A stretch of 64,000 nucleotides of DNA from contig NZ_CP013854.1 in NCBI RefSeq assembly GCF_001698125.1, forward strand, positions 2,852,001 through 2,916,000, read 5' to 3'. Positions 42,669-51,161 of this stretch are shown in pieces. A model generated the notes under the pieces. It was not told the origin of the DNA. It made no database searches and worked only from the letters and a program-made list of their open reading frames with translations. The DNA is from Pseudonocardia sp. HH130630-07. Its GTDB lineage: Bacteria > Actinomycetota > Actinomycetes > Mycobacteriales > Pseudonocardiaceae. The first letter of the stretch is position 1; each line of letters starts with the position of its first letter. The position numbers and the translations under genes are program-made.

Positions 42669-43113
42669 GATCCACTCCCGGGGCGAGTCGTCGATCCCGT
42701 TCTCCCGACCACCGTTGCAGCTCGCGGAGCCGTGGGTCGTCGGAAGTGCGACAACAGTTCCACAGCAGGACGTCCTGTACCCAGCCTGGTGGGCCACAGG
42801 ATCGTCGTCGTGACGAATTCTCACTGCGCAGGGTGGATCCGGTCTGCGACATCTCATCACGGGGTTCCGATCCGACCCCGACACGTCGGTGGAGCCGTCC
42901 GCCGGACTGCACGGGACCGTGCGGTCCAGCGACGCATCTCCCGGATGACCATACGAGAACGCTTGAGCCTGGGGAGGGTTCGCTGCAGGTCGTGGCGGTA
43001 CGTAGGCCGCTATCACGCCCGACGTCTGGCTGGCTGTCTGGCGCTGGTTTTCACGCCACTCTCGAGCCTTCAAGTAGCTTTCGACTAGATCAGCCCGGTG
43101 GTCCGGAGGCCGC
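42669..43113. other. Non-coding or degraded stretch before the moa genes
   Basis: This 445-nt stretch holds no gene I can support. The frame of the XRE fusion stays open to 43073 but has no family-like sequence upstream of the GTG at 42668. Base composition is mixed and A+T-richer than the average of the window. The promoter of the XRE/DUF218-WbqC pair should lie here, but no convincing -35/-10 pair was picked. Confidence 0.4.
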
Positions 43114-43413
43114 TCATCCCCCCGCGAACGGCGGCAGCACGTCCAGCGCCGCGGCCCCGCTCACCGGCACCCCCCGGTCCCGCACGGCGACCTCGTCGAG
43201 CAGGAAGCTGCACCGCTGCAGCACCCGGCCCAGATCCGGGCCGTGTGCCTCGGCCAGCGCCGCGACGGCGTCCGCCACCGTCGCCGCCTCGGGCAGCTCG
43301 ATCTTCTCCTCGGTCGTCCCGGCGGCGGCGCGGGCCGCGGCGAAGTACCGCACGAGCAGCCCGGTGGTCGGGGCGCTGGTCGGAGTGCTGGTCTCGGTGC
43401 TGGTCATCGTCAT
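43114..43413 (-). CDS. moaD: MoaD-like sulfur carrier (molybdopterin synthase small subunit)
   Basis: This 99-residue ubiquitin-like protein ends in PPFAGG, the C-terminal Gly-Gly that carries thiocarboxylate in molybdopterin synthesis. LLVRYFAAARAAAG and FLLDEVAVRD are the usual MoaD segments. ATG at 43413 overlaps the moaA stop (ATGA); an alternative ATG at 43407 has GGAGG at a better distance, so both starts may be used. It serves the molybdenum cofactor, which the hydroxylase at 24-27 kb needs. Confidence 0.9.
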   Translation of the reverse strand: MTMTSTETSTPTSAPTTGLLVRYFAAARAAAGTTEEKIELPEAATVADAVAALAEAHGPDLGRVLQRCSFLLDEVAVRDRGVPVSGAAALDVLPPFAGG

Positions 43414-44468
43414 CCTCCGATGGCGCTCATCGGGCGCGCGGGCTGCAGGAATCCGGGGTCGTCGATGCCGTGGCCGGCCTTCTTGCCCCACATGGCGTCG
43501 CGCCAGGTGCCGGCGATCTCGGCGTCGGTCGCCCCGCCGCGGAGCATCGCCCGCAGGTCGGTCTCTCCGGTGGCGAACAGGCAGGTGCGGACCTGGCCGT
43601 CGGCGGTGAGCCGGGTCCGGTCGCAGGAGCCGCAGAACGGCCGGGTGACCGACGCGATCACCCCGACGACGTCCGGGCCGCCGTCGACCTCGAACTTCTC
43701 GGCCGGGGCGCCGCCCCGGGCCTCGCCGGACGGGGTGAGGGTGAAGCGCTCGCCGAGGCGCTCCAGGATCTCGTCGGCGGTGATCATCTCCGACCGGCGC
43801 CAGCCGTGCTGGGCGTCCAGCGGCATCTGCTCGATGAACCGCAGCTGGTAGCCGTGCTCCAGGGCGAAGGCGAGGAGGTCGGGGGCCTCGTCGTCGTTCA
43901 CCCCGCGCAGCAGCACGGTGTTGATCTTCACCGGGCGCATGCCGGCGGCGTGTGCCGCGGCCAGGCCGTCCAGCACGTCGGACAGCCGGTCCCGGCGGGT
44001 GATCTCGGCGAAGCGCTCCGGGCGCAGCGTGTCCAGCGAGACGTTCAGCCGGTCGACGCCGGCCGCGGCCAGTGCCCCGGCCCTCCGCGCCAGGCCGATG
44101 CCGTTCGTCGTCAGGGAGACGTCCGGGCGCGGGCGCAGGGCCGACGCCGCGGTCAGCACGTCCTCCAGGCCCTTGCGCAGCAGCGGCTCGCCGCCGGTGA
44201 AGCGCAGCTCCTCGACGCCCAGCTCGCGCACGGCGAGCGCGATCAGGCGGTTCAGCTCGTCGTCGGTCAGCTGTTCCGACCGCGGCATCCAGTCCAAGCC
44301 CTCGGCCGGCATGCAGTAGGTGCAGCGCAGGTTGCAGCGGTCGGTCAGCGAGATCCGCAGATCGGTCGCCACCCGGCCGAAGCCGTCGACCAGCCGCGGG
44401 TCGGCGGGCCGGGCGGGATCGGACGCCGGGCCGCCGCGCAGGGCGGGGAGGCCGAGCTCGGTGGTCAT
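43410..44468 (-). CDS. moaA: GTP 3',8-cyclase MoaA
   Basis: The 352-residue radical SAM enzyme converts GTP to 3',8-cH2GTP, the first step of molybdenum cofactor synthesis. The N-terminal cluster is CNLRCTYC (Cx3Cx2C), GGEPLL follows, and the C-terminal cluster uses CGSCDRTRLTADGQVRTCLF in pieces. The protein ends in Gly-Gly, as required for the catalytic C-terminal tail. It is co-translated with moaD. The IS110 element lies directly upstream (start 100-200 nt away), so its native promoter may have been altered. Confidence 0.95.
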   Translation of the reverse strand: MTTELGLPALRGGPASDPARPADPRLVDGFGRVATDLRISLTDRCNLRCTYCMPAEGLDWMPRSEQLTDDELNRLIALAVRELGVEELRFTGGEPLLRKGLEDVLTAASALRPRPDVSLTTNGIGLARRAGALAAAGVDRLNVSLDTLRPERFAEITRRDRLSDVLDGLAAAHAAGMRPVKINTVLLRGVNDDEAPDLLAFALEHGYQLRFIEQMPLDAQHGWRRSEMITADEILERLGERFTLTPSGEARGGAPAEKFEVDGGPDVVGVIASVTRPFCGSCDRTRLTADGQVRTCLFATGETDLRAMLRGGATDAEIAGTWRDAMWGKKAGHGIDDPGFLQPARPMSAIGG

Positions 44469-44580
44469 GGACCCGAGGCTAACCGCGCTCCGCCCGCCCG
44501 GCCCAGTCAGGGTTTCCCCAGCTCACGGCGTGATCCGCAGCCGCGGAACCGGCGCTCGTGGCGTGGTCGCAGATGCGGAA

Positions 44581-44685
44581 CTAGTCACGGTGTGACTAGA
44601 CCGTATGGAGGCCGGCGCCTCCGCTCGTAAGTTGGCGCGGGTCGCCGTCGTTGGGTGACGGTGCCGCATTTACGGGGAGGCGCCG
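44581..44685 (+). ncRNA. Structured left end of IS110 element, candidate bridge RNA region
   Basis: Three hairpins follow each other ahead of the transposase: CTAGTCAC/GTGACTAG (44581-44599), GGAGGC/GCCTCC (44607-44622) and CCGTC/GACGG (about 44646-44662). IS110-group elements encode a bridge RNA in the non-coding end next to the transposase. The hairpins fit, but target- and donor-guide loops were not identified. Confidence 0.35.
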
Positions 44686-46113
44686 GTGTCGGGCGAGGGT
44701 ACGTGGGTCGGGTTGGACGTCCATGCGCGATCAGTGATCGGTTGCGCGATCGAGGAGAGTGCAGCTGAGATCCGGACGCAGCGGATCGGGGCGCGGACTG
44801 AGCAGATCGTGGAGTGGGTGCGTGCGCAGCCCGGTCCGGTGATGGCCTGCTACGAGGCCGGCCCGACCGGATTCGGGCTGGCGCGGGCGCTGCGGGCCGC
44901 GGGTGTGGCCTGCGAGGTCGTGGCGCCGTCGAAGATCGAGCGACCGTCCGGGGACAAGGTCAAGACCGACCGGCGCGACGCGGAGCGGCTGGCGCGGTTG
45001 CTGCGGATCGGTGAGGTCCCCGGGGTGCGGGTCCCGACCGAGGCCGAAGAAGCCGCCCGGGACCTGGTCCGGGCTCGCGAGGACTGCCGCAGCGACCTGA
45101 TGCGGGCCCGCCACCGTCTCTCCAAGCTGCTGCTGCGCCAGGGCCTGGTCTGGGACAACACCGCCTGGACCGCCGCGCACGAGGTCTGGCTGCGCAGTCA
45201 CCACTTCGACCGGCGCGGTGTCCAGCTCGCCTTCGACGAGGCCCTGGATGCGGTGTTCACCGTCCATGCCCGCCGGGCTCGGCTCGACGCTGCGATCGTC
45301 GAGATGGCCGCCAGCGACCCGGTGTTGGCCGGGCCGGTCGGGCGGCTGTCGTGTCTGCGGGGCGTCTCGACGCTGACCGCGACCGGGCTGTGCGTCGAGG
45401 TCGCCGACTGGCACCGGTTCACCGGCGCCACCATCGGCTCCTACCTCGGGCTGGTGCCCTCGGAGTTCTCCTCCGGGTCGCGGCGGGTCCAGGGCGGGAT
45501 CACCAAGACCGGTAACTCGCATGCCCGGCGGCTGCTGGTCGAAGCGGCCTGGCACCACCGCCGCCCGCTGCGCCCGAGCCGGGAACGGGCCCGACGCGCC
45601 GATGGGCAACCCGCCGTGGTCCGCGACCGCGCCGACGCCGGGAACCGGCGCCTGCACCAGCGCTGGACCCGCTTGGACCACCGCAACAAGCGACCGACCG
45701 TGGCTGTCGTCGCGGTCGCCCGCGAGCTCGCCGGCTGGTGCTGGAGCCTGGCCACCCTCGAGGAAACGGCCGCAGCGAGAACCGGCTGAGCCTCTGGCTC
45801 GGCCGCCACAGACCCCGGCGGGAGTCGGGAGAGGATGCAGGCAGCGCGAGGAGCGACCCGCGATACAGCTATGAGCAGCTCAGCCCCGATCAGCTCGGGA
45901 CGAGGCGACGCTCGCCCCTAGACTCGCGGAACGCTCCCGACGAACACCCGGTCATGCGGTGACCAACCCGCGTATATCAGTCTGACCGCGCGTCGAGCCG
46001 ACACGCCTCCACCCACCCGGCCCCGTCGGGCCCACAACCGCCCTGAGCAGCCCCGATACCAGATATCGAGGGGCCGATCACCCCTGCCCACTTGACAGAA
46101 GTGACCTCCATAT
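44604..46113 (+). mobile_element. IS110-family insertion sequence (approximate limits)
   Basis: The element contains one DEDD transposase gene. TATGGAGG at 44604-44611 and its complement CCTCCATA at 46106-46113 form an 8-bp inverted repeat that gives an element of about 1.51 kb, in the usual range for the family. IS110 elements often lack clear terminal repeats and make no target duplication, so these limits are tentative. A 19-nt palindrome (44581-44599) sits just outside the left limit and could be the target. Confidence 0.55.
44686..45789 (+). CDS. IS110-family transposase
   Basis: This 367-residue recombinase has an N-terminal RuvC-like DEDD domain (VGLDVHARSV, CYEAGPTGFG, VKTDRRDAERLARLLR) and a C-terminal Tnp20 domain (LRGVSTLTATGL, YLGLVPSEFSSGSRR, ITKTGNSHARRLLVEAAW) holding the catalytic Ser. 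Both domains look complete, so the element may be active. GTG at 44686 follows GGGGAGG. It inserted between moaA and the acyl-CoA dehydrogenase gene. Confidence 0.95.
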   Translation: MSGEGTWVGLDVHARSVIGCAIEESAAEIRTQRIGARTEQIVEWVRAQPGPVMACYEAGPTGFGLARALRAAGVACEVVAPSKIERPSGDKVKTDRRDAERLARLLRIGEVPGVRVPTEAEEAARDLVRAREDCRSDLMRARHRLSKLLLRQGLVWDNTAWTAAHEVWLRSHHFDRRGVQLAFDEALDAVFTVHARRARLDAAIVEMAASDPVLAGPVGRLSCLRGVSTLTATGLCVEVADWHRFTGATIGSYLGLVPSEFSSGSRRVQGGITKTGNSHARRLLVEAAWHHRRPLRPSRERARRADGQPAVVRDRADAGNRRLHQRWTRLDHRNKRPTVAVVAVARELAGWCWSLATLEETAAARTG

Positions 46114-46145
46114 CAGCTGAACGGTCAGTGTGTTCGAGTGCGAGG
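45790..46145. other. Non-coding right part of the IS and flank
   Basis: This 356-nt stretch has no gene. It includes a hairpin GCCCCGATA/TATCGAGGGGC (about 46052-46077), which could stop transcription leaving the transposase gene or form part of the IS right end, and TTGACA at 46092-46097 without a good -10 partner. The composition is more A+T-rich than the flanking acyl-CoA dehydrogenase gene. Confidence 0.45.
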
Positions 46146-47348
46146 TCAGCGGGGCTTCAGCTCCTGGCGGGCCACCGAGCGGACGTGCACCTCGTCCGGG
46201 CCGTCGGCGAAGCGCAGCGCGCGGGCCCAGGCGTAGAAGTAGGCCAGCGGGGTGTCGTCGCTCATCGCGGCGCCGCCGTGCACCTGCATCGCCCGGTCGA
46301 TCACCGCGCACGCCATCCGCGGCACCACGACCTTGATCGCGGCGATCTCGGTCGCCGCGCCCTTGGCGCCGTGGTTGTCGATCAGCCAGGCCGTCTTCAG
46401 GGTGAGCAGCCTGGCCTGCTCGATCTCCATCCGGGACAGCGCGATCTGCTCCCGCACGACGCCCTGGTCGGCCAGCGGCCCGCCGAACGCGACCCGGGTG
46501 CGCGCCCGGTCGACCAGCAGCGACAGCGCCCGCTCGGCCATCCCGATCAGCCGCATGCAGTGGTGGATACGGCCGGGGCCGAGCCGGGCCTGGGCGATGG
46601 CGAAGCCGCCGCCCTCCTCGCCCAGCAGGTTCGACGCCGGCACCCGGACCCCGTCGAGCCGCAGCTCGGAGTGGCCGTGCTGGTCCTGGTAGCCGAACGT
46701 CGGCAGGTGCCGCACGATCTCCAGGCCGGGGGTGTCGCGCGGGACGAGGACCATCGACTGCTGCCGGTGGGTCGAGGCGTCCGGATCGGTCTTGCCCATG
46801 AGGATGAAGATCCGGCAGCGCTCGTCGGCGGCGCCGGAGATCCACCACTTGCGGCCGTCGATCACGTAGTCGTCGCCGTCGCGGCGGATCCGGGTCTCGA
46901 TGTTGGTGGCGTCGGAGGACGCGACGTCCGGCTCGGTCATCGCGAACGCGGAGCGGATCTCACCGGCCAGCAGCGGGTCCAGCCACTCGCGCTGCTGGTC
47001 CGGGGTGCCGAACAGGTGCAGGGTCTCCATGTTCCCGGTGTCCGGGGCCTGGCAGTTGATCGCCTCCGGGGCGATCACCGGCGACCACCCGGACACCTCG
47101 GCCACCGGGGCGTAGTCCAGGTTGGACAGGCCGGACAGTGCGGGCAGGAACAGGTTCCACAGGCCGCGCTCGCGGGCCCGCTCCTTCAGCGACTCGACGA
47201 CCGGCGGGAGGTCCCACTCCTGCGGCGTCCCCCGGCGCTGCGCGCGGAAGGCGTCGTACTCCGCCTCGGCCGGGAGGACCTCCTCGTCGAGGAAGGCGCG
47301 CATGCGCGCGGTGTAGTCGGCCGCCACGTCACCGGGTGCGAAGTCCAC
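46146..47348 (-). CDS. Acyl-CoA dehydrogenase
   Basis: The 400-residue flavoprotein oxidises acyl-CoA to enoyl-CoA. FAD and substrate motifs are visible: [37 protein letters not shown], and the C-terminal [16 protein letters not shown]. The Glu base is not clearly placed, and the sequence resembles the ACAD10/11-like group acting on longer or hydroxylated chains. GTG at 47348 starts VDFAPGDV. It is divergent from the molybdate regulator gene. Confidence 0.9.
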   Translation of the reverse strand: MDFAPGDVAADYTARMRAFLDEEVLPAEAEYDAFRAQRRGTPQEWDLPPVVESLKERARERGLWNLFLPALSGLSNLDYAPVAEVSGWSPVIAPEAINCQAPDTGNMETLHLFGTPDQQREWLDPLLAGEIRSAFAMTEPDVASSDATNIETRIRRDGDDYVIDGRKWWISGAADERCRIFILMGKTDPDASTHRQQSMVLVPRDTPGLEIVRHLPTFGYQDQHGHSELRLDGVRVPASNLLGEEGGGFAIAQARLGPGRIHHCMRLIGMAERALSLLVDRARTRVAFGGPLADQGVVREQIALSRMEIEQARLLTLKTAWLIDNHGAKGAATEIAAIKVVVPRMACAVIDRAMQVHGGAAMSDDTPLAYFYAWARALRFADGPDEVHVRSVARQELKPR

Positions 47349-47453
47349 GACGCGATGAGAACACACCCCGGCCGCCCGTGGCGGTTCCCGCGGGCGCCGG
47401 GCCCGCGCGAACCTGCGCGTTCCGCCGCCGTGCCGCTCCGCAGCGGCGGGTCC

Positions 47454-47459
47454 TAGTAT
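47454..47459 (+). promoter_or_regulatory. -10 element of the mod operon
   Basis: TAGTAT lies 7 nt before the GTG at 47467 with no ribosome binding site, again predicting a leaderless message. The first gene product may bind here to sense molybdate, but no operator palindrome was seen. Confidence 0.45.
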
Positions 47460-47466
47460 CCGGTCC

Positions 47467-47871
47467 GTGCCGCACTTCAGGATCTCCGAGGCAGCCCGCC
47501 TGCTCGGCGTCAGCGACGACACCGTCCGGCGGTGGGTGGACGCGGGGACGCTGCCGGTGCGCAACGACGCCTCCAACCGCAAGGTGATCGACGGCGCCGC
47601 GCTCGCCGAGTTCGCCCGGGAGCACGCGACCGCGCCGCCGGACCCGTCGGTGGTCCAGCGCTCGGCCCGCAACCGGATGGTCGGGCTGGTCACCTCGGTC
47701 ATCGCCGACACCGTGATGGCCCAGGTCGAGCTGCAGTGCGGCCCGCACCGGGTGGTCTCGCTGATGAGCAGCGAGGCCGTCCGCGACCTCGGCCTCGAAC
47801 CGGGTGCGCTCGCCGTGGCGGTGATCAAGTCGACGAACGTCGTGGTGGAGACACCCGGCGGCCACCTGTGA
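47467..47871 (+). CDS. HTH/TOBE molybdate-responsive regulator
   Basis: The 134-residue protein joins an excisionase/MerR-like helix-turn-helix ([23 protein letters not shown]) to a single TOBE (Mop) domain with [25 protein letters not shown] and [14 protein letters not shown], which binds molybdate. It is the usual first gene of actinobacterial mod operons. Its stop overlaps the modB start (GTGA), so the regulator is made with the transporter it controls. Confidence 0.88.
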   Translation: MPHFRISEAARLLGVSDDTVRRWVDAGTLPVRNDASNRKVIDGAALAEFAREHATAPPDPSVVQRSARNRMVGLVTSVIADTVMAQVELQCGPHRVVSLMSSEAVRDLGLEPGALAVAVIKSTNVVVETPGGHL

Positions 47872-48725
47872 CGGTCGCGGCCGGTCCCCGCGCCCGGCGC
47901 CGGGCCGGTGCCGCCGACCGGCACGGCACCGGCGTGGGACTGCCGGCCTGGATGTGGGTGCCGGCCGGCGTCGGGTTCCTGCTCATCGCGCTGCCGGTGG
48001 CCGGGCTGCTGTGGGAGGCCGACTGGGCGTCGATGCCGACGCTGCTCACCAGCGAGGCCGCGCTGTCGGCGCTGCGGCTGTCGCTGCTGACGGCCGCGAT
48101 CTCGACGACGCTGTGCCTGCTGCTCGGCGGGCCGCTGGCCGTCGTGCTCGCCAGGGGGCGGATCAACCGGATCCCCCGGCTGATGCGGGCGATCCGCTCG
48201 GTCGTGCTGCTCCCGCTGGTGCTGCCGCCGGTCGTCGGCGGGCTGTCGCTGCTGTTCCTGCTCGGCGCGAACGGGTTGCTCGGGGCTGGGCTGGACGCCG
48301 CGTTCGGGATCTTCGTGCCGTTCTCGACGGTCGCGGTCGTGCTGGCCCAGACGTTCGTCGCGATGCCGTTCCTGATCGTCTCCCTGGAGGGCGCGCTGCG
48401 GACGGCGGGGGAGCGCTACGAGGCGACCGCCGCGACCCTCGGCGCGTCCCCCGGGCTGGCCTTCCGCCGGGTCACGGTGCCGCTGGTGCTGCCCGGCCTG
48501 GCGTCCGGCCTGGTGCTCGCGTTCGCCCGGTGCATGGGCGAGTTCGGCGCGACGATCGCGTTCGCCGGCAGCCTGGAGGGCGTCACCCGGACCCTGCCGC
48601 TGCTGGTCTACCTGCAGGGCGAGACCGACGTCGCGGGGGCGGTCGCGCTGTCGCTGCTGCTCGTGGTGGTGTCGCTGGTGGTCATCGTCGTGGGCCGGCC
48701 GCGCGGTCTGGACGGCCGCGGATGA
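47868..48725 (+). CDS. modB: Molybdate ABC transporter permease ModB
   Basis: This 285-residue permease has five to six membrane segments and the ModB coupling loop [22 protein letters not shown], followed by [15 protein letters not shown], which is strongly conserved in ModB. It starts by GTG inside the regulator stop codon and ends within the modC start. The substrate-binding subunit ModA, usually encoded between the regulator and modB, is absent. Confidence 0.92.
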   Translation: MTVAAGPRARRRAGAADRHGTGVGLPAWMWVPAGVGFLLIALPVAGLLWEADWASMPTLLTSEAALSALRLSLLTAAISTTLCLLLGGPLAVVLARGRINRIPRLMRAIRSVVLLPLVLPPVVGGLSLLFLLGANGLLGAGLDAAFGIFVPFSTVAVVLAQTFVAMPFLIVSLEGALRTAGERYEATAATLGASPGLAFRRVTVPLVLPGLASGLVLAFARCMGEFGATIAFAGSLEGVTRTLPLLVYLQGETDVAGAVALSLLLVVVSLVVIVVGRPRGLDGRG

Positions 48726-49819
48726 GCGGCGTCGAGCTCGCGGCGCGGCTGGACCGGGACGGGTTCGCGCTGGACCTGGAGCTGTCGGTCGCCGAGGGCG
48801 AGGTCGTCGCCGTGCTCGGGCCGAACGGCGCCGGGAAGTCGACGCTGCTCGGGATCGTCTCCGGCCTGCTCCGGCCGGACACCGGGCACCTGCGGGTGGC
48901 CGGGCGCACCCTGCTCGACGTCGGCGGTGCGAGCGGGGTGTTCGTGCCCCCGCACCGGCGCGGTGTCGGCCTGCTCGCCCAGGAGCCGCTGCTGTTCCCG
49001 CACCTGTCGGCGCTGGCCAACGTGGCGTTCGGGCCGCGGGCCCAGGGCACCGGCCGGGCGGGGGCCGAGGAGCGGGCCCGCGGGCTGCTCGACGACGTCG
49101 GTGTCGGCGCGCTGGCCACCCGGCGGCCGGCGCAGCTCTCCGGCGGGCAGCAGCAGCGGGTCGCACTGGCCAGGGCGCTCGCCCCCCGCCCCGGTCTGCT
49201 GCTGCTCGACGAGCCGCTCGCCGCGCTCGACGTCGACGCCACCCCGGCGATGCGCACCCTGCTCCGCCGGGTGATCGCCGACGCGAAGCAGACGGCCCTG
49301 CTGGTCACCCACGACGCCCTGGACGCGCTGGTGCTGGCAGACCGGGTGGTCGTCCTGGACCGGGGGCGGATCGTCGAGCAGGGTCCGGCGCGCGACGTCC
49401 TGGCCCGGCCGCGCAGCGCGTTCTCGGCCCGGATCGCCGGGCTCGACCTCGTGCCGGGCACCGCGGACGGCCCCGGCATCCGGACCGCCGACGGCACCGG
49501 GTTCCACGGCACGGCGGTCGAGGTGGAGCAGGGCGAGCCCGCGGTGGCGGTGTTCCCGCCGTCCGCGGTCTCGGTGCACACCACGGCGCCCGGGGGCAGC
49601 CCGCGCAACGTGGTCCGGGTCCGGGTCGCGGCCCTGGAACCGCGCAGCGACACGGTCCGGCTGCGGGCGGCCGCCCCGCCGGGGGGACCGGACTGGGTGA
49701 ACGGGCTGGCCGCCGACGTCACCCCGGCGGCGGTCGCCGATCTCGGCGTCGAACCGGGCCACGACGTGTGGTTCGCCGTGAAGGCGACCGAGGTGGCGGT
49801 GCACGGACGCCAGGGCTGA
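48722..49819 (+). CDS. modC: Molybdate ABC transporter ATPase ModC
   Basis: The 365-residue ATPase has Walker [18 protein letters not shown] and [11 protein letters not shown], and a C-terminal TOBE domain (from about residue 270, with [16 protein letters not shown] and [11 protein letters not shown]), the regulatory site for molybdate. The family's typical partner is ModB, to which it is coupled by an ATGA overlap. Confidence 0.92.
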   Translation: MSGVELAARLDRDGFALDLELSVAEGEVVAVLGPNGAGKSTLLGIVSGLLRPDTGHLRVAGRTLLDVGGASGVFVPPHRRGVGLLAQEPLLFPHLSALANVAFGPRAQGTGRAGAEERARGLLDDVGVGALATRRPAQLSGGQQQRVALARALAPRPGLLLLDEPLAALDVDATPAMRTLLRRVIADAKQTALLVTHDALDALVLADRVVVLDRGRIVEQGPARDVLARPRSAFSARIAGLDLVPGTADGPGIRTADGTGFHGTAVEVEQGEPAVAVFPPSAVSVHTTAPGGSPRNVVRVRVAALEPRSDTVRLRAAAPPGGPDWVNGLAADVTPAAVADLGVEPGHDVWFAVKATEVAVHGRQG

Positions 49820-49905
49820 CCGGGCGTCACAGGAGCACCGGGGTTCACCCTGGACACCATCGTGTCTCTCGCATCTGGCGTCACTTCCGCATAGCGTCGC
49901 TATCC

Positions 49906-51132
49906 GTGAGCATTGTGCGCCATCGAACCGCCCTGACGGTCACCGCTGGTGTTCTCGCGGTCGCTCTCTGTGGATTCGCCGCCCCGCACGCCGTGGCGGC
50001 CGAGACCGGGCCCGCGGCACCGGCGGTCCCGGCCGCGCCCGCGGCCCCCGCCGGGTACCTCGTGCAGACGGCGTCGGCCGGGCAGACCCGGGCGGCGGCC
50101 GAGTCCGTCGGCGTCGCGCCGCGGGTCACCTTCGACTCGGTGCTGCACGGGTTCGCCGCCGAGCTGAGCCCGGACCAGGCCGCCCGGCTGCGCGACCGGC
50201 CGGGCGTCGTCGGGGTGGAGGAGGACCGGACGGTCACCGCCGTCGGTCCGCTCGGCACCCACCAGGACGCACCGGCGGACCCGGCGCAGCCGGGGCAGGC
50301 CGAGCAGCAGGGGCCCGGCAACTGGGGGCTGGACCGGATCGACCAGCCGGACCTGCCGCTCGACGACCGCTACCGGCACACCGCGGACGGGTCCGGTGTG
50401 GACGTCTACGTGCTCGACACCGGGGTGGACACCGAGCACCCGCAGTTCGGCGGCCGGGCCACGTTCGGGACCAACACCATCGACGACCGGGACGAGGACT
50501 GCGACGGGCACGGCACCGTGGTCGCCGGGATCGCCGCGGCGCAGGACTACGGCGTCGCGCCCGGTGCGGCCGTCCGGGCGGTCAAGGTGCTCGACTGCAA
50601 CGGCACCGGCACGCTGTCCTCGCTGCTCGCCGGGCTGGACTGGGTGGTGCAGAACAAGCGCGGCCCGTCGGTCGCCGTCACCTCCTGGAGCTACGGCGAC
50701 TCCCCGATGCTCAAGCAGGCCGTGGACCGGATGGTCGGGGCCGGGGTGTTCACCGCGGCGTCGGCCGGCAACACCGGCGGCGACGACTGCACCGCGCTGC
50801 CCCGGGCCGTCGGCGGGGTGCTGGTCGTGGCCAACTCCACCATCGACGACCGCCGGGCCTCGAACTCCTCGACCGGCCGCTGCGTCGCGCTCTACGCCCC
50901 GGGTTCGCGGATCGTGGCCCCCGTCCCCGGTGGTGGCACCGCGTCCTACAGCGGGACGTCGATGGCGGCGCCGTTCGCCGCCGGGGTCGCCGCGCTCTAC
51001 AAGCAGGCCCGCGGGGACCAGCCGTCCGGCACGGTCCGCTCCTGGCTGATCGACAACGCGGCCCGCGACAAGATCGCCGACGGCGGCACCGGCGGCACCC
51101 CCAACCTGCTCCTGCAGACCGCGGGCCTCTGA
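49906..51132 (+). CDS. Secreted subtilisin-like (S8, proteinase K-type) protease
   Basis: The 408-residue enzyme has a signal peptide (cleavage after about residue 32), an inhibitor I9 propeptide (LVQTASAGQTRAAAE to GVVGVEEDRTV) and an S8 domain with the triad Asp171 (YVLDTGVD), His202 (DGHGTVVAG) and Ser352 (GTSMAAP), all intact. The Asn of the oxyanion hole is in AGNTGG. It is a likely extracellular protease maturing by propeptide removal. GTG at 49906 lies 8 nt after TAGCGT (49892-49897). Confidence 0.93.
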   Translation: MSIVRHRTALTVTAGVLAVALCGFAAPHAVAAETGPAAPAVPAAPAAPAGYLVQTASAGQTRAAAESVGVAPRVTFDSVLHGFAAELSPDQAARLRDRPGVVGVEEDRTVTAVGPLGTHQDAPADPAQPGQAEQQGPGNWGLDRIDQPDLPLDDRYRHTADGSGVDVYVLDTGVDTEHPQFGGRATFGTNTIDDRDEDCDGHGTVVAGIAAAQDYGVAPGAAVRAVKVLDCNGTGTLSSLLAGLDWVVQNKRGPSVAVTSWSYGDSPMLKQAVDRMVGAGVFTAASAGNTGGDDCTALPRAVGGVLVVANSTIDDRRASNSSTGRCVALYAPGSRIVAPVPGGGTASYSGTSMAAPFAAGVAALYKQARGDQPSGTVRSWLIDNAARDKIADGGTGGTPNLLLQTAGL

Positions 51133-51161
51133 TCCCGGACCGGGGCGATAGCGTCCGGCCC

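Noticed and set aside
44581..44599. Palindrome CTAGTCAC/GTGACTAG as a rho-independent terminator of moaA
   Set aside because: moaA is transcribed away from this site, and no T-run follows on either strand.
43098..44630. Plus-strand frame of 510 codons across moaD and moaA
   Set aside because: Shadow of the minus-strand moa genes; translation is low complexity without domain features.
46092..46120. Outward-facing promoter at the IS right end (TTGACA)
   Set aside because: No -10 element at 16-19 bp; the only TATCAG is 13 bp away. The downstream gene is on the other strand.
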